Assembly (NCBI RefSeq): GCF_004785685.1
Contig: NZ_SRPF01000005.1
Coordinates: forward strand, 1-64,000
Direction: 5' to 3'
DNA length: 64,000 nucleotides
Source: Marinobacter confluentis
GTDB taxonomy: Bacteria > Pseudomonadota > Gammaproteobacteria > Pseudomonadales > Oleiphilaceae
Position 1 is the stretch's first letter. Each line of letters begins with the position of its first letter. The position numbers and the translations under genes were made by a program. Of this stretch, positions 29,416 to 39,016 are shown one piece after another. The notes beneath the pieces were generated by a model that worked only from the letters and a program-made list of their open reading frames with translations, made no database searches and was not told the origin of the DNA.

Positions 29416-30372
29416 TCAGGTTGTAGAAATGTCGAGCCAGGCCCGGGCGTCTTCAAAATCCCGGGCAATCTGATGTTTGAGGTCGTCTACGGAATCAAAT
29501 TTCACTTCGCCGCGCAGAAAATGGCGAAACACGACGTCGATGCGCTGGCCATAAAGTGTGCCAGCAAAATCCAGCAGGTGCACTTCCAGGGACGGCTGCT
29601 TGCCGTCGACCGTGGGCCGCACACCAATATTCGCCACGCCGTCCAGCGTTCGACCATCTTCCAGGGTCGCGAACACTACATAGACGCCGCGTAGGGCGGG
29701 CATTCTGGGCAACAGCACGTTGGCCGTTGGTGCGCCTATCTGACGCCCCAACTGCTGGCCGTAGACGACCCTTCCGCGAATCCGATACGGATGCCCGAGC
29801 AGGTCTTCCGCGTCAGCCAGCCGATTCTCACCCAGCACCTGGCGAATGCGTGTACTGCTTACCCGGTCACCGGCCACTTCAACGGTGCGCGTATTCTCGA
29901 CGGCAAAGCCACGCTTATCACCCACGCTTTTAAGAAGGGCGAAGTCCCCGGCACGGTCGCAACCAAAGCGGAAATCATCGCCCACCACCAGATGATGAAC
30001 CCGCAGGCCGTCGATCAATACCTCCTCAATAAAGCCCATGCCGGAATAGCTGCGGAATTTCTCGTTGAAACGAAGACAAAGCACTATGTCGATGCCGGAG
30101 GCCAGCAGGGATTCAAATTTCTGGCGGAAAGGCATCAACCGGGGTGGCGCTTCGTCGCCCTGAAAGAATTCGCGAGGCTGGGGCTCGAACACCATGACAA
30201 CCGAAGGCACACCCAGTTCCCGGGCTTTTTCGCGAACCTGGTCGATGATGGTCTGATGGCCCAAGTGGACACCGTCGAAATTACCGATCGTTGCCACACA
30301 GCCGTTGGCCAACGGCGCTTCCGCCTGCTGTGAAAACTGCTTCAGATTGGTCAGGCCCCGGATGAGACGCAT
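29416..30372 (-). CDS. ribF: Bifunctional riboflavin kinase / FAD synthetase
   Basis: Converts riboflavin to FMN and then FAD. The N-terminal nucleotidyltransferase half has [11 protein letters not shown]; the C-terminal flavokinase half has the PTAN motif ([11 protein letters not shown]). Start at the ATG at 30372 (MRLIRGL, 318 residues); the 59 upstream open codons overlap murJ and are not RibF-like. It takes the product of the rib genes near 43700-46534. Confidence 0.95.
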   Translation of the reverse strand: MRLIRGLTNLKQFSQQAEAPLANGCVATIGNFDGVHLGHQTIIDQVREKARELGVPSVVMVFEPQPREFFQGDEAPPRLMPFRQKFESLLASGIDIVLCLRFNEKFRSYSGMGFIEEVLIDGLRVHHLVVGDDFRFGCDRAGDFALLKSVGDKRGFAVENTRTVEVAGDRVSSTRIRQVLGENRLADAEDLLGHPYRIRGRVVYGQQLGRQIGAPTANVLLPRMPALRGVYVVFATLEDGRTLDGVANIGVRPTVDGKQPSLEVHLLDFAGTLYGQRIDVVFRHFLRGEVKFDSVDDLKHQIARDFEDARAWLDISTT

Positions 30373-30422
30373 GTAACGGCGAACCCTTGATTTCCAGCGG
30401 TGAGAAAACGCGCGATTATACC

Positions 30423-32003
30423 CTACCTGTGGCGGAAATGTCTTACCCGGACCCCGGCGGCGGCCAGCGCAATGAAATACACTGCCAGGCCAGCGGTCAC
30501 CAGAATCGCCATATCCGCCGAGCGCTGGAAGCCGTCGGCCGCCAGCCATTGCTCCAGCGGCGGCTGGAACCAGAGGATCACCCCCGCCAGCGCAGCGTTG
30601 GCAACGCCGATCCGGAACAGGAACACGGGCCAGCCGGACTGCCAGCGCCAGGCGCCTTCCTTGATCAGCCCGCGCCAGAGCAGACCGGCGTTAAGCCAGG
30701 CCGACAGCGATGTGGCCAGCGCAAGGCCCGCATGGGCCAAGGGGAACACCAGCGCCAGGTTGAACACCATGTTTGCCACCATGGCGAAAATGCCGATCTT
30801 CACCGGGGTTTTGGTGTCCTGGCGGGCAAAATAGCCCGGCGCCAGCACCTTGATCAGCATGAAAGCCAGCAGGCCGGCGGAGTACGCCCGCAGCGCCTGG
30901 CCGGACATCATCACATCCCGGCTGGTCACTTCCCCGTAGTAGAACAGCGTCGCAATCAGCGGTTCCGCCAACAGGGCCAGGGCCAGCGCGGCGGGCAGAC
31001 CAATGAGCAATACTGCCCGCACTGCCCAGTCGAGCGTGGCCGCAAACTGGTCGGGCGAGGCATCTGCGTGCTTGCGGGACAGGCTGGGCAGGATGACGGT
31101 GCCGATAGCAATGCCGAATACGCCCAGAGGCAGCTCAGAAAGCCGGTCGGAATAATACAGCCAGGACACGCTGCCGGTCTGCAGGAAAGACGCCAGCACT
31201 GTATCCAGCAGCAGGTTGATCTGGCTGACTGATACACCGAATAGGGCGGGAAGCATCAGTTGCATGATCCGCTTTACGCCCTCGTGGCGATAATCCACCC
31301 GCGGCCTTGGCAGCAACCCCAGACGCATCAGAAAGGGCAACTGAAAGAACAGCTGTAGTGCCCCGGCGATGAATACGCCCCACGCCAGCGCGACCACCGG
31401 GGTGTCCATCAACGGCGACAGGAAGATGGCGGCGCCGATCATCGCCAGATTCAGGAGCACCGGGGTAAACGCTGGAATCGCAAAGCGGTCATAGCTGTTG
31501 AGGATCGACCCGGCAAAGGCAGTCAGGGAAATCAGGAACAGATAGGGAAAGGTAATGCGCAGCATGTCGCTGGCAAGGTCGAACTTGAGCTCGTCGCCCA
31601 CAAAGCCTGGCGCGAACAGTGCCGTCAATAGCGGCGCGCCCAGCACCGCAGCGATGGTTACGCCCAACAATACCAGCCCCAGCGAGCCCGCAACGGCGTT
31701 GACCAGTCGGCGCACTTCGCCAATGGATTCCTGCTGACGATAGGAGGACAGCACGGGCACAAACGCCTGATTGAAAGCACCTTCGGCAAACAGGCGGCGG
31801 AGGAAGTTGGGGATCTTGAAGGCAACAAAAAAGGCGTCTGCACCGGCGCCCGCGCCAAAATAGCGGGCGATCACCATGTCGCGCACCAGGCCCAACACCC
31901 TCGATAGCATGGTCATCATGCCCACAAGCCCCGAAGAGCGCAGCAGCCCCGGCGGCTTTGGGAGTTTTTTCTGCTGATCGGCCTGTTCGGGTTCGGTCGA
32001 CAT
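30423..32003 (-). CDS. murJ: Lipid II flippase MurJ
   Basis: Essential inner-membrane transporter that flips lipid II for peptidoglycan synthesis; MOP superfamily, about 14 hydrophobic segments in 526 residues. The N-terminal family region is intact: SRVLGLVRDMVIARYFGAG and ADAFFVAFKIPNFLRRLFAEG. It heads the murJ-ribF-ileS-lspA-fkpB-ispH run and is divergent from rpsT. The old name is mviN. Confidence 0.95.
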   Translation of the reverse strand: MSTEPEQADQQKKLPKPPGLLRSSGLVGMMTMLSRVLGLVRDMVIARYFGAGAGADAFFVAFKIPNFLRRLFAEGAFNQAFVPVLSSYRQQESIGEVRRLVNAVAGSLGLVLLGVTIAAVLGAPLLTALFAPGFVGDELKFDLASDMLRITFPYLFLISLTAFAGSILNSYDRFAIPAFTPVLLNLAMIGAAIFLSPLMDTPVVALAWGVFIAGALQLFFQLPFLMRLGLLPRPRVDYRHEGVKRIMQLMLPALFGVSVSQINLLLDTVLASFLQTGSVSWLYYSDRLSELPLGVFGIAIGTVILPSLSRKHADASPDQFAATLDWAVRAVLLIGLPAALALALLAEPLIATLFYYGEVTSRDVMMSGQALRAYSAGLLAFMLIKVLAPGYFARQDTKTPVKIGIFAMVANMVFNLALVFPLAHAGLALATSLSAWLNAGLLWRGLIKEGAWRWQSGWPVFLFRIGVANAALAGVILWFQPPLEQWLAADGFQRSADMAILVTAGLAVYFIALAAAGVRVRHFRHR

Positions 32004-32120
32004 GACTGGCTCGTTTCGGTAATTCCGTAGCGTGTTCCGGGAATGTCCCAGGATGTTGCTGGAAGGTGCGGGGAGTTTAGCACAGCCCTTGCGGTGTCTC
32101 GCGCTAAAAAGGTTTTAACC

Positions 32121-32149
32121 TTGACATTCGGGGGCTGTAGCGGCATAGT
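32121..32149 (+). promoter_or_regulatory. rpsT promoter
   Basis: A perfect -35 TTGACA (32121-32126), 17-bp spacer, -10 CATAGT (32144-32149; four of six). Transcription would begin near 32156, giving a leader of about 85 nt before rpsT, long enough for the translational autocontrol known for S20 in E. coli. Confidence 0.65.
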
Positions 32150-32240
32150 TCCGCGTCATTTAATTCGACGCGCTGGTTGGCGCGCCCGCGATTTTTTACG
32201 AATCGATTCACAACGAATTTCAGATCTCAGGAGTTTAACG

Positions 32241-32510
32241 GTGGCAAATTCCCCACAAGCCAAGAAGCGCGCACGTCAGAACGAGAAGAACCGCAAGCAC
32301 AACGCTAGCCTGCGTTCCATGGCGCGTACTTACATCAAGAAAGTTCAGTCCAGCATTGAAGCTGGCAAGCCGGAAGAAGCCAAGGCGGCTTTCGAGAAGG
32401 CTCAGCCGATCATGGACAGCATGGTTAACAAGGGCATTTTTGCCAAGAACAAGGTTGCTCGCCAGAAGAGCCGCCTGAATGCCCGCATCAAGGCTCTGGC
32501 AAGCGCTTAA
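32241..32510 (+). CDS. rpsT: 30S ribosomal protein S20
   Basis: Small basic protein that binds 16S rRNA in the body of the 30S subunit; 89 residues, opening (M)ANSPQAKKRARQNEKNRKHN. The start codon is GTG at 32241, with AGGAG 7 nt upstream; no in-frame ATG fits, and the longer open frame beginning at 32043 is not S20-like before this point. E. coli rpsT also has a non-ATG start (UUG) that is part of its autoregulation, so the weak start may matter here too. Confidence 0.97.
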   Translation: MANSPQAKKRARQNEKNRKHNASLRSMARTYIKKVQSSIEAGKPEEAKAAFEKAQPIMDSMVNKGIFAKNKVARQKSRLNARIKALASA

Positions 32511-32536
32511 AGCGTTTTTCGGATCCTGAATGAAAG

Positions 32537-32563
32537 AACCGGCCTTTGTGGCCGGTTTTTTTT
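32537..32563 (+). terminator. rpsT terminator
   Basis: 8-bp stem AACCGGCC / GGCCGGTT with loop TTTGT, followed by six further T residues. It lies 26 bp after the rpsT stop and 11 bp before the end of convergent proB. Confidence 0.9.
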
Positions 32564-32574
32564 GTGTCTGAATT

Positions 32575-33699
32575 TTACACAATCACCAAGTTGTCTCGGT
32601 GCACCATTTCCTCGTCAGAGATGTAACCCAATACTTCGGTAATTCGCTTGCTGGACAAACCAGCAATCGCTCTTGCTTCTTCAGCGTCGTAATTGACCAG
32701 GCCGCGCGCGATTTCTTTGCCGTCTTCATCGACGCAGGAAACCATTTCGCCCCGACGGAACTGGCCGGAGATGCCTTTGACCCCGACTGGCAGCAGGCTG
32801 CGACCGCCTCGGCAAAGAACAGCCACGGCTCCCTGATCCAGGGTGAGTTTGCCGCGGGTCTGCAGGTGGCTGGCGAGCCACTGTTTGCGGGCGGCGATGC
32901 GGCCCTGTTCCGGTAACAGCAGGGTACCGATAGGCTCGCCGTCTCGCAGGCGGGTGATGACCTGTTCGATCTTGCCGCCAACGATGACGGTGAAAGCGCC
33001 GGATCGGGCGGCCAGGCGGGCGGCGCGGACTTTGGTCTGCATGCCACCACGGCCCAGGGCACCGGCACCGCCAGCGGCCATGGCGTCCAGTTCGGAATCA
33101 ATGGCCTGGCGTTGTTCGATAAGCGCCGCATCGGCATTTTTGCGCGGGTCTTTGTCGAACAGGCCAAGCTGATCAGTCAGGATAATCAGGCCGTCGGCTT
33201 CGATCAGGTTGGCCACCAGAGCACCCAGGGTGTCGTTGTCGCCGAAGCGGATTTCGTCGGTGATCACTGTGTCGTTTTCGTTGACGATTGGTACCACGCC
33301 AAAATCCAGCAACGCCCTCAGGGTGCTGCGAGCGTTCAGGTAGCGTCTGCGGTCGGAAAGATCATCGTGAGTCAGGAGGATCTGCGCAGTGTGCAGATCG
33401 TGACGTTTGAACTGGGCTTCCCAGGTTTGCACCAGACCCATCTGGCCAACGGCGGCGGCTGCCTGCAGTTCGTGCAGGCGCTCAGGGCGTGCGGTCCAGC
33501 CCAGTCGACTCATGCCTTCCGCCACGGCGCCGGAAGAAACGATCACGACCTCCACGCCAGCTTCAACCAGCTCCGCAATCTGGTCGACCCATAGCCCCAG
33601 AACGGCCACATCCAGCCCGCGGCCATCATTGGTTAATAGTGCGCTTCCGATTTTTACCACCAGGCGGCGTGCCTGGCGAAGTTGGGTGCGTTTGCTCAT
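32575..33699 (-). CDS. proB: Glutamate 5-kinase
   Basis: First step of proline synthesis: phosphorylates glutamate. It has an amino acid kinase domain ([38 protein letters not shown]) and a C-terminal PUA domain from about residue 280. Start at the ATG at 33699 (MSKRTQL, 374 residues); an ATG five codons earlier is possible. It follows obgE on the same strand. proA is not in the window. Confidence 0.95.
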   Translation of the reverse strand: MSKRTQLRQARRLVVKIGSALLTNDGRGLDVAVLGLWVDQIAELVEAGVEVVIVSSGAVAEGMSRLGWTARPERLHELQAAAAVGQMGLVQTWEAQFKRHDLHTAQILLTHDDLSDRRRYLNARSTLRALLDFGVVPIVNENDTVITDEIRFGDNDTLGALVANLIEADGLIILTDQLGLFDKDPRKNADAALIEQRQAIDSELDAMAAGGAGALGRGGMQTKVRAARLAARSGAFTVIVGGKIEQVITRLRDGEPIGTLLLPEQGRIAARKQWLASHLQTRGKLTLDQGAVAVLCRGGRSLLPVGVKGISGQFRRGEMVSCVDEDGKEIARGLVNYDAEEARAIAGLSSKRITEVLGYISDEEMVHRDNLVIV

Positions 33700-33781
33700 T
33701 GGATTCCAGTCCACGGGAGCGGGCGGGCAGATGCCTGCCCGCCCGGCGGTACTTTGCAGTTAATTCAAACAACAAGCCCTA

Positions 33782-35062
<1,281 letters not shown>

Positions 35063-35108
35063 CTATCAGCACCGCCCAAGGTTCGACAGAACCTGAGATC
35101 GCCGCGAC

Positions 35109-35369
35109 TTACGCCGCTGGAACGATGCTCACAAACTTACGGTTGTCGGGACCTTTGACTTCGAACTTGACCTGCCCTTCCGCGGTTGCGAACAGGGTGT
35201 GGTCCTTGCCCAGGCCAACGTTCTGGCCGGCGTGGAAACGGGTTCCTCGCTGACGAACAATGATGCTGCCCGAGGAAACGGTTTCACCGCCGTAGCGCTT
35301 CACACCAAGTCGTTTCGACTCGGAATCGCGACCGTTACGGGTACTACCTGCTGCTTTTTTATGAGCCAT
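35109..35369 (-). CDS. rpmA: 50S ribosomal protein L27
   Basis: Component of the 50S subunit whose N-terminal tail reaches the peptidyl transferase centre. It has 86 residues, opening [19 protein letters not shown] and including the L27 signature. AAGGAGG precedes the ATG. It lies 35 bp after rplU, the standard rplU-rpmA-obgE order. Confidence 0.97.
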   Translation of the reverse strand: MAHKKAAGSTRNGRDSESKRLGVKRYGGETVSSGSIIVRQRGTRFHAGQNVGLGKDHTLFATAEGQVKFEVKGPDNRKFVSIVPAA

Positions 35370-35404
35370 TACAAGCCTCCTTATCTAAGGGGTGTTTCAG
35401 AGCC

Positions 35405-35716
35405 TCAGCCCTTGATACCCGTGATCTTGACTTCAGTAAACCACTGACGGTGGCCCTGACGCTTCATGGAATGCTTCCGGCGACGGAACTTGATGATCTG
35501 GATCTTGTCGTGACGGCCGTGGCTAACCACTTCAGCGGTCACTTTGGCACCGTCTACAACCGGCGCGCCAACCTGAACCTTGTCACCATCGGCAACCAGC
35601 AGAACGCGATCGAAATCGATGCTTCCACCTGTTTCCACTTCCAGCTTTTCAAGCTTCAGCGTTTCGCCTTCCTTTACCCGGTGCTGCTTGCCACCGCTAA
35701 CAATAACTGCGTACAT
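35405..35716 (-). CDS. rplU: 50S ribosomal protein L21
   Basis: Ribosomal protein that binds 23S rRNA with L20. It has 103 residues from the ATG at 35716 ([17 protein letters not shown]); eight further upstream codons are open but not part of L21. The conserved C-terminal [15 protein letters not shown] region is present. First gene of rplU-rpmA. Confidence 0.97.
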   Translation of the reverse strand: MYAVIVSGGKQHRVKEGETLKLEKLEVETGGSIDFDRVLLVADGDKVQVGAPVVDGAKVTAEVVSHGRHDKIQIIKFRRRKHSMKRQGHRQWFTEVKITGIKG

Positions 35717-35825
35717 TAATCTTCTCCGCGATTGACCCATCCCTGCTCTTTTCCACCTGGTTCTAAGGGAAGCGCTTTGGCAACCCTATAGCAGGGAGCG
35801 CAGGTTGGGATGAGTTGGGCGCGTG

Positions 35826-35854
35826 ATTGTACGAAAAGACTCAGGGCAACACAA
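35826..35854 (-). promoter_or_regulatory. rplU-rpmA promoter
   Basis: Minus strand: -35 TTGTGT (35849-35854), 17-bp spacer, -10 TACAAT (35826-35831). Transcription would start about 100 nt before rplU, within the 239-bp gap shared with divergent ispB. Confidence 0.55.
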
Positions 35855-35955
35855 GCCAAGTTGACACTGATGTGTGCAATACCTAGCATTGCGCGACCTG
35901 CCAACATTACGGTTACTGCCATCCGCAGGACCAAAAAAGGAACCGGATCAACCCC

Positions 35956-36924
35956 ATGACAGCCCAGCGAATCTACGACACCGTCACGGACGACTTCAGC
36001 CGGGTCAATGATCTGATTATCAAGCGTCTCGCCTCAGACGTCCCTCTGGTTGAAAAAATTGCCCAGTACATCATTGAAAGCGGTGGCAAGCGTCTTCGCC
36101 CGCTGCTGGTTCTGCTATCCAGCCAAGCGGTTGGTTACAAAGGTCACGATCATCTCAAGCTTGCGGCGGTGATTGAGTTCCTGCACACCGCGACCCTGCT
36201 TCACGATGACGTTGTCGACACCTCAGACCTGCGTCGTGGCCGCAGCACCGCCAATGCCCGCTGGGGCAATGCCCCGAGTGTGCTTGTCGGTGATTTCCTT
36301 TACGCCCGGGCTTTTGAAATGATGGTGGAGTTGCAGAATCTGCGCATTATGGACGTGCTGTCGCACGCCACCGCCGTGATTGCCGAAGGTGAAGTGCTTC
36401 AGTTGATGAACGTGAAGAACCCGGATGTATCCGAGGCCAAATACATGGAGGTTATTCACAACAAGACGGCCATGCTGTTCGAGGCCGCTTCACATACCGG
36501 CGCCCTGCTCGCTGGCGCAAACCCGCAACAGGAAAACGCCCTGCGGGACTACGGCAAACACCTCGGCCTGGCATTCCAGCTGGTGGACGACCTGCTGGAC
36601 TACCAGGGCAACGCCGAGGAAATGGGCAAGGATGTCGGGGATGACCTGGCCGAGGGCAAGCCCACCCTGCCACTGATTTACGCCATGGCTAAAGGCACGG
36701 CAGACGAAAAGCAGTTGATCCGTCAGGCCATCCGCAAGGGCGGGCTGGATGACCTGCCGGCAATTCTGGACATTGTCAGAAGCTCAGGCGCCCTGGAATA
36801 CACCATGGCCAAGGCCAAAGAGCAGGCTAGGCTGGCTGCCGCCTGCCTTCAGATCCTCCCGGACTCTGACCACAAAGAGGCCTTGGCGCTGCTGACTGAT
36901 GTGGCGGTCGCGCGGGTTAGCTAA
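35956..36924 (+). CDS. ispB: Octaprenyl diphosphate synthase (polyprenyl synthetase)
   Basis: Extends farnesyl diphosphate with IPP to make the long side chain of ubiquinone. Trans-prenyltransferase of 322 residues with first Asp-rich motif LLHDDVVD and second LVDDLLDYQGN, plus GGKRLRPLLV near the N-terminus. Divergent from rplU-rpmA, as in many gammaproteobacteria. Chain length (C40 or C45) cannot be told from sequence by eye. Its TAA is directly next to the stop of the convergent gene. Confidence 0.94.
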   Translation: MTAQRIYDTVTDDFSRVNDLIIKRLASDVPLVEKIAQYIIESGGKRLRPLLVLLSSQAVGYKGHDHLKLAAVIEFLHTATLLHDDVVDTSDLRRGRSTANARWGNAPSVLVGDFLYARAFEMMVELQNLRIMDVLSHATAVIAEGEVLQLMNVKNPDVSEAKYMEVIHNKTAMLFEAASHTGALLAGANPQQENALRDYGKHLGLAFQLVDDLLDYQGNAEEMGKDVGDDLAEGKPTLPLIYAMAKGTADEKQLIRQAIRKGGLDDLPAILDIVRSSGALEYTMAKAKEQARLAAACLQILPDSDHKEALALLTDVAVARVS

Positions 36925-37926
36925 TCAAACCTTGAAATCCGGCCCCAGAGTTCCGCGGTTATGGGCCGATTCAAAATCCAACGCCGGTCCCACCGGCACA
37001 ATCTGGGTCGGATTGATGGTCCGCTGGCTCACGTAATAATGCTGCTTGATCTGGCGGATATCCACCGTCTCCGCCACGCCTGGCACCTGATAAAGATCCC
37101 GCACATAAGCGGACAGCGCCGGGAAATCCGAAATTCGCTGACGATTGCACTTGAAGTGACTGTAGTAGACCGCATCAAAGCGGATCAGCGTGGTGAACAG
37201 GCGCCAGTCCGCCTCGGTCAGCCGATTACCTGCCAGATAGCGCTGGGAAGACAGCCGGTCTTCCAGCCAGTCCAGCGAGTCAAACAGAGCGTTGTAAGCC
37301 TCCTCGTACTTGTCCTGCGCCGTTGCAAAGCCGGACTTGTAAACGCCATTGTTCACCGTGTGGTAGACCCGCTCGTTCACCTCGTCAATTTCGCCGCGCA
37401 AGGCTTCCGGGTAAAAGTCCAGGTCGCTGCGCACGCCTTCCAGCCCGTCGAAGGCCGAATTGAACATCCGGATAATGTCTGCGGACTCATTGCTGACAAT
37501 GGTTCGCTTTTCCTTGTCCCAGAGGGTTGGCACAGTTACCCGACCGGAATAGTCTGGCGCAGCTTCCAGATACACCTCGTACATAAACCGCTTACCGTTC
37601 ACATCGTCCCGGTGTGTGGGGTCGTCCGGCCGAAACTCCCAGCCGTTCTCGACCATGTCCGGGTGCACAACAGACACTGAAATGTGTTTCTCAAGCCCTT
37701 TAAGCGCCCGAAAAATCAGCGTCCGGTGGGCCCAGGGGCAGGCCATGGACACGTAGAGATGGTAACGCCCGGGCACTGCGGGAAAGCCTCCCTCACCGTC
37801 AGGCCCGGCTGAGCCATCAGCCGTTACCCAGTTGCGAAATCTGGCAGCTTCGCGTTCGAATTTGCCGCCGGTTTTTGAGGTGTCGTACCACTGATCGTGC
37901 CATTTGCCGTCAACGAGAAGTCCCAT
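36925..37926 (-). CDS. yqjG: Glutathionyl-hydroquinone reductase, YqjG type
   Basis: Xi-class glutathione S-transferase that reduces glutathionyl-hydroquinones, releasing hydroquinone. It has 333 residues; the catalytic Cys63 is in the family motif ACPWAHRTLI of the thioredoxin-like domain, and an all-alpha C-terminal domain follows (with the SNESADIIRMFN region). A LysR regulator like E. coli YhaJ is divergent 104 bp away, and yqjG and yhaJ are neighbours in E. coli too, so regulation by that gene is likely. Confidence 0.9.
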   Translation of the reverse strand: MGLLVDGKWHDQWYDTSKTGGKFEREAARFRNWVTADGSAGPDGEGGFPAVPGRYHLYVSMACPWAHRTLIFRALKGLEKHISVSVVHPDMVENGWEFRPDDPTHRDDVNGKRFMYEVYLEAAPDYSGRVTVPTLWDKEKRTIVSNESADIIRMFNSAFDGLEGVRSDLDFYPEALRGEIDEVNERVYHTVNNGVYKSGFATAQDKYEEAYNALFDSLDWLEDRLSSQRYLAGNRLTEADWRLFTTLIRFDAVYYSHFKCNRQRISDFPALSAYVRDLYQVPGVAETVDIRQIKQHYYVSQRTINPTQIVPVGPALDFESAHNRGTLGPDFKV

Positions 37927-38030
37927 AAAGCCCTCAAGGTCTGTTCATTAGAAAGTGAAGGCAGAATACCGAGGACCCTGCTACGCTCTCAAACAATCAA
38001 TTCTGGCCAACACAATCAGATAATTCGAAC

Positions 38031-38948
38031 ATGCACACAGCCATTACCATAGACGCCCTCAAGGTTCTCGACGCCATCGACCGCAAAGGTAGCTTCGCCG
38101 GGGCAGCCAGCGAACTTTTCCGGGTACCTTCGGCCATCAGCTACACCGTCCAGAAACTGGAAGAAGACCTGAACGTCGCCATCTTCGACCGCACCGGACA
38201 CCGGGCAGCGCTTACGCCGGCCGGCCGTTATCTGCTGGAAGAGGGGCGGAGCCTGCTTGAAGCCGCAGAAACCCTGGCGCACACCACGCAACAGGTGGCC
38301 AAAGGTTGGGAAACCAGGCTGCGGATCGGTTTCAATTCCCTGCTGCCAGCAGAATGCCTGTTCGATGCGGTTCGTGATTTCTACGACCTTGGCGTACCGG
38401 TGGAGGTACAGCTGGTCGAGGAAGTGTTCGCCGGCTCCTGGGACGCTCTGCAAAGCCGCCGGATTGACATGATCGTGGGCGCCGACCAGATGAGCAAGCC
38501 GGCCGGAGCCTTCACCACCAGTCCTCTGGGCAAAATGTCGTTCGTTTACGCTGTTGCGCCGGGCCATTCCCTTACCAGCGCCAGGCAACCGTTAACGGAA
38601 GCCGACATAGCGGCATTCCCGGCCGCCGTTGCAGCAGACACGTCCCGATCTCTGCCACCGGGCAATGCCGGGATCTTCCGCCGCCAGCGCACGCTGACCG
38701 TTGCCAATATCGAACAGAAAATCGCCGTTCAGAAAGCCGGGCTGGCCGTGGGCTGGCTTCCAGAACCCCGGGTGCGCTCACTTCTGGAAAGCGGTGACCT
38801 GATCGGCCTCGAGGTCCACGAGCCGAGACAGCCCATCATGCTGCATCTTGCCCGCCATTCTGAAGATCAGGGCAAGGCACTGATGTGGTTCTGGGAAAGG
38901 CTGACCAGCTCCCCGGCCATCTCCGACTGGCTGGATAGCGCCCACTGA
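38031..38948 (+). CDS. LysR family regulator, YhaJ-like
   Basis: A 305-residue LysR-type regulator. Helix-turn-helix in residues 5-65 (LKVLDAIDRKGSFAGAASEL, then RVPSAISYTVQKLEEDL), with a periplasmic-binding-like effector domain behind it. The N-terminal half closely resembles E. coli YhaJ as I recall it; YhaJ responds to aromatic compounds such as dinitrotoluene products and sits next to yqjG. The divergent yqjG-type gene is therefore its likely target. The effector is inferred to be a quinone or phenolic compound. Confidence 0.85.
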   Translation: MHTAITIDALKVLDAIDRKGSFAGAASELFRVPSAISYTVQKLEEDLNVAIFDRTGHRAALTPAGRYLLEEGRSLLEAAETLAHTTQQVAKGWETRLRIGFNSLLPAECLFDAVRDFYDLGVPVEVQLVEEVFAGSWDALQSRRIDMIVGADQMSKPAGAFTTSPLGKMSFVYAVAPGHSLTSARQPLTEADIAAFPAAVAADTSRSLPPGNAGIFRRQRTLTVANIEQKIAVQKAGLAVGWLPEPRVRSLLESGDLIGLEVHEPRQPIMLHLARHSEDQGKALMWFWERLTSSPAISDWLDSAH

Positions 38949-39016
38949 TTAACAGCCCTGCCCCCGGCTCGTTTATACTGCTCCGACGCGCTTACACTGA
39001 ACGGAGTTCTCAAACC

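Noticed and set aside
30373..30549. Longer RibF start overlapping murJ
   Set aside because: The added 59 residues are rich in Arg, Gly and Pro, as expected from a shadow of murJ, and RibF begins at MRLIRGL.
32043..32240. Extended reading frame before rpsT
   Set aside because: S20 homology begins exactly at the GTG at 32241 and the promoter lies within the extension.
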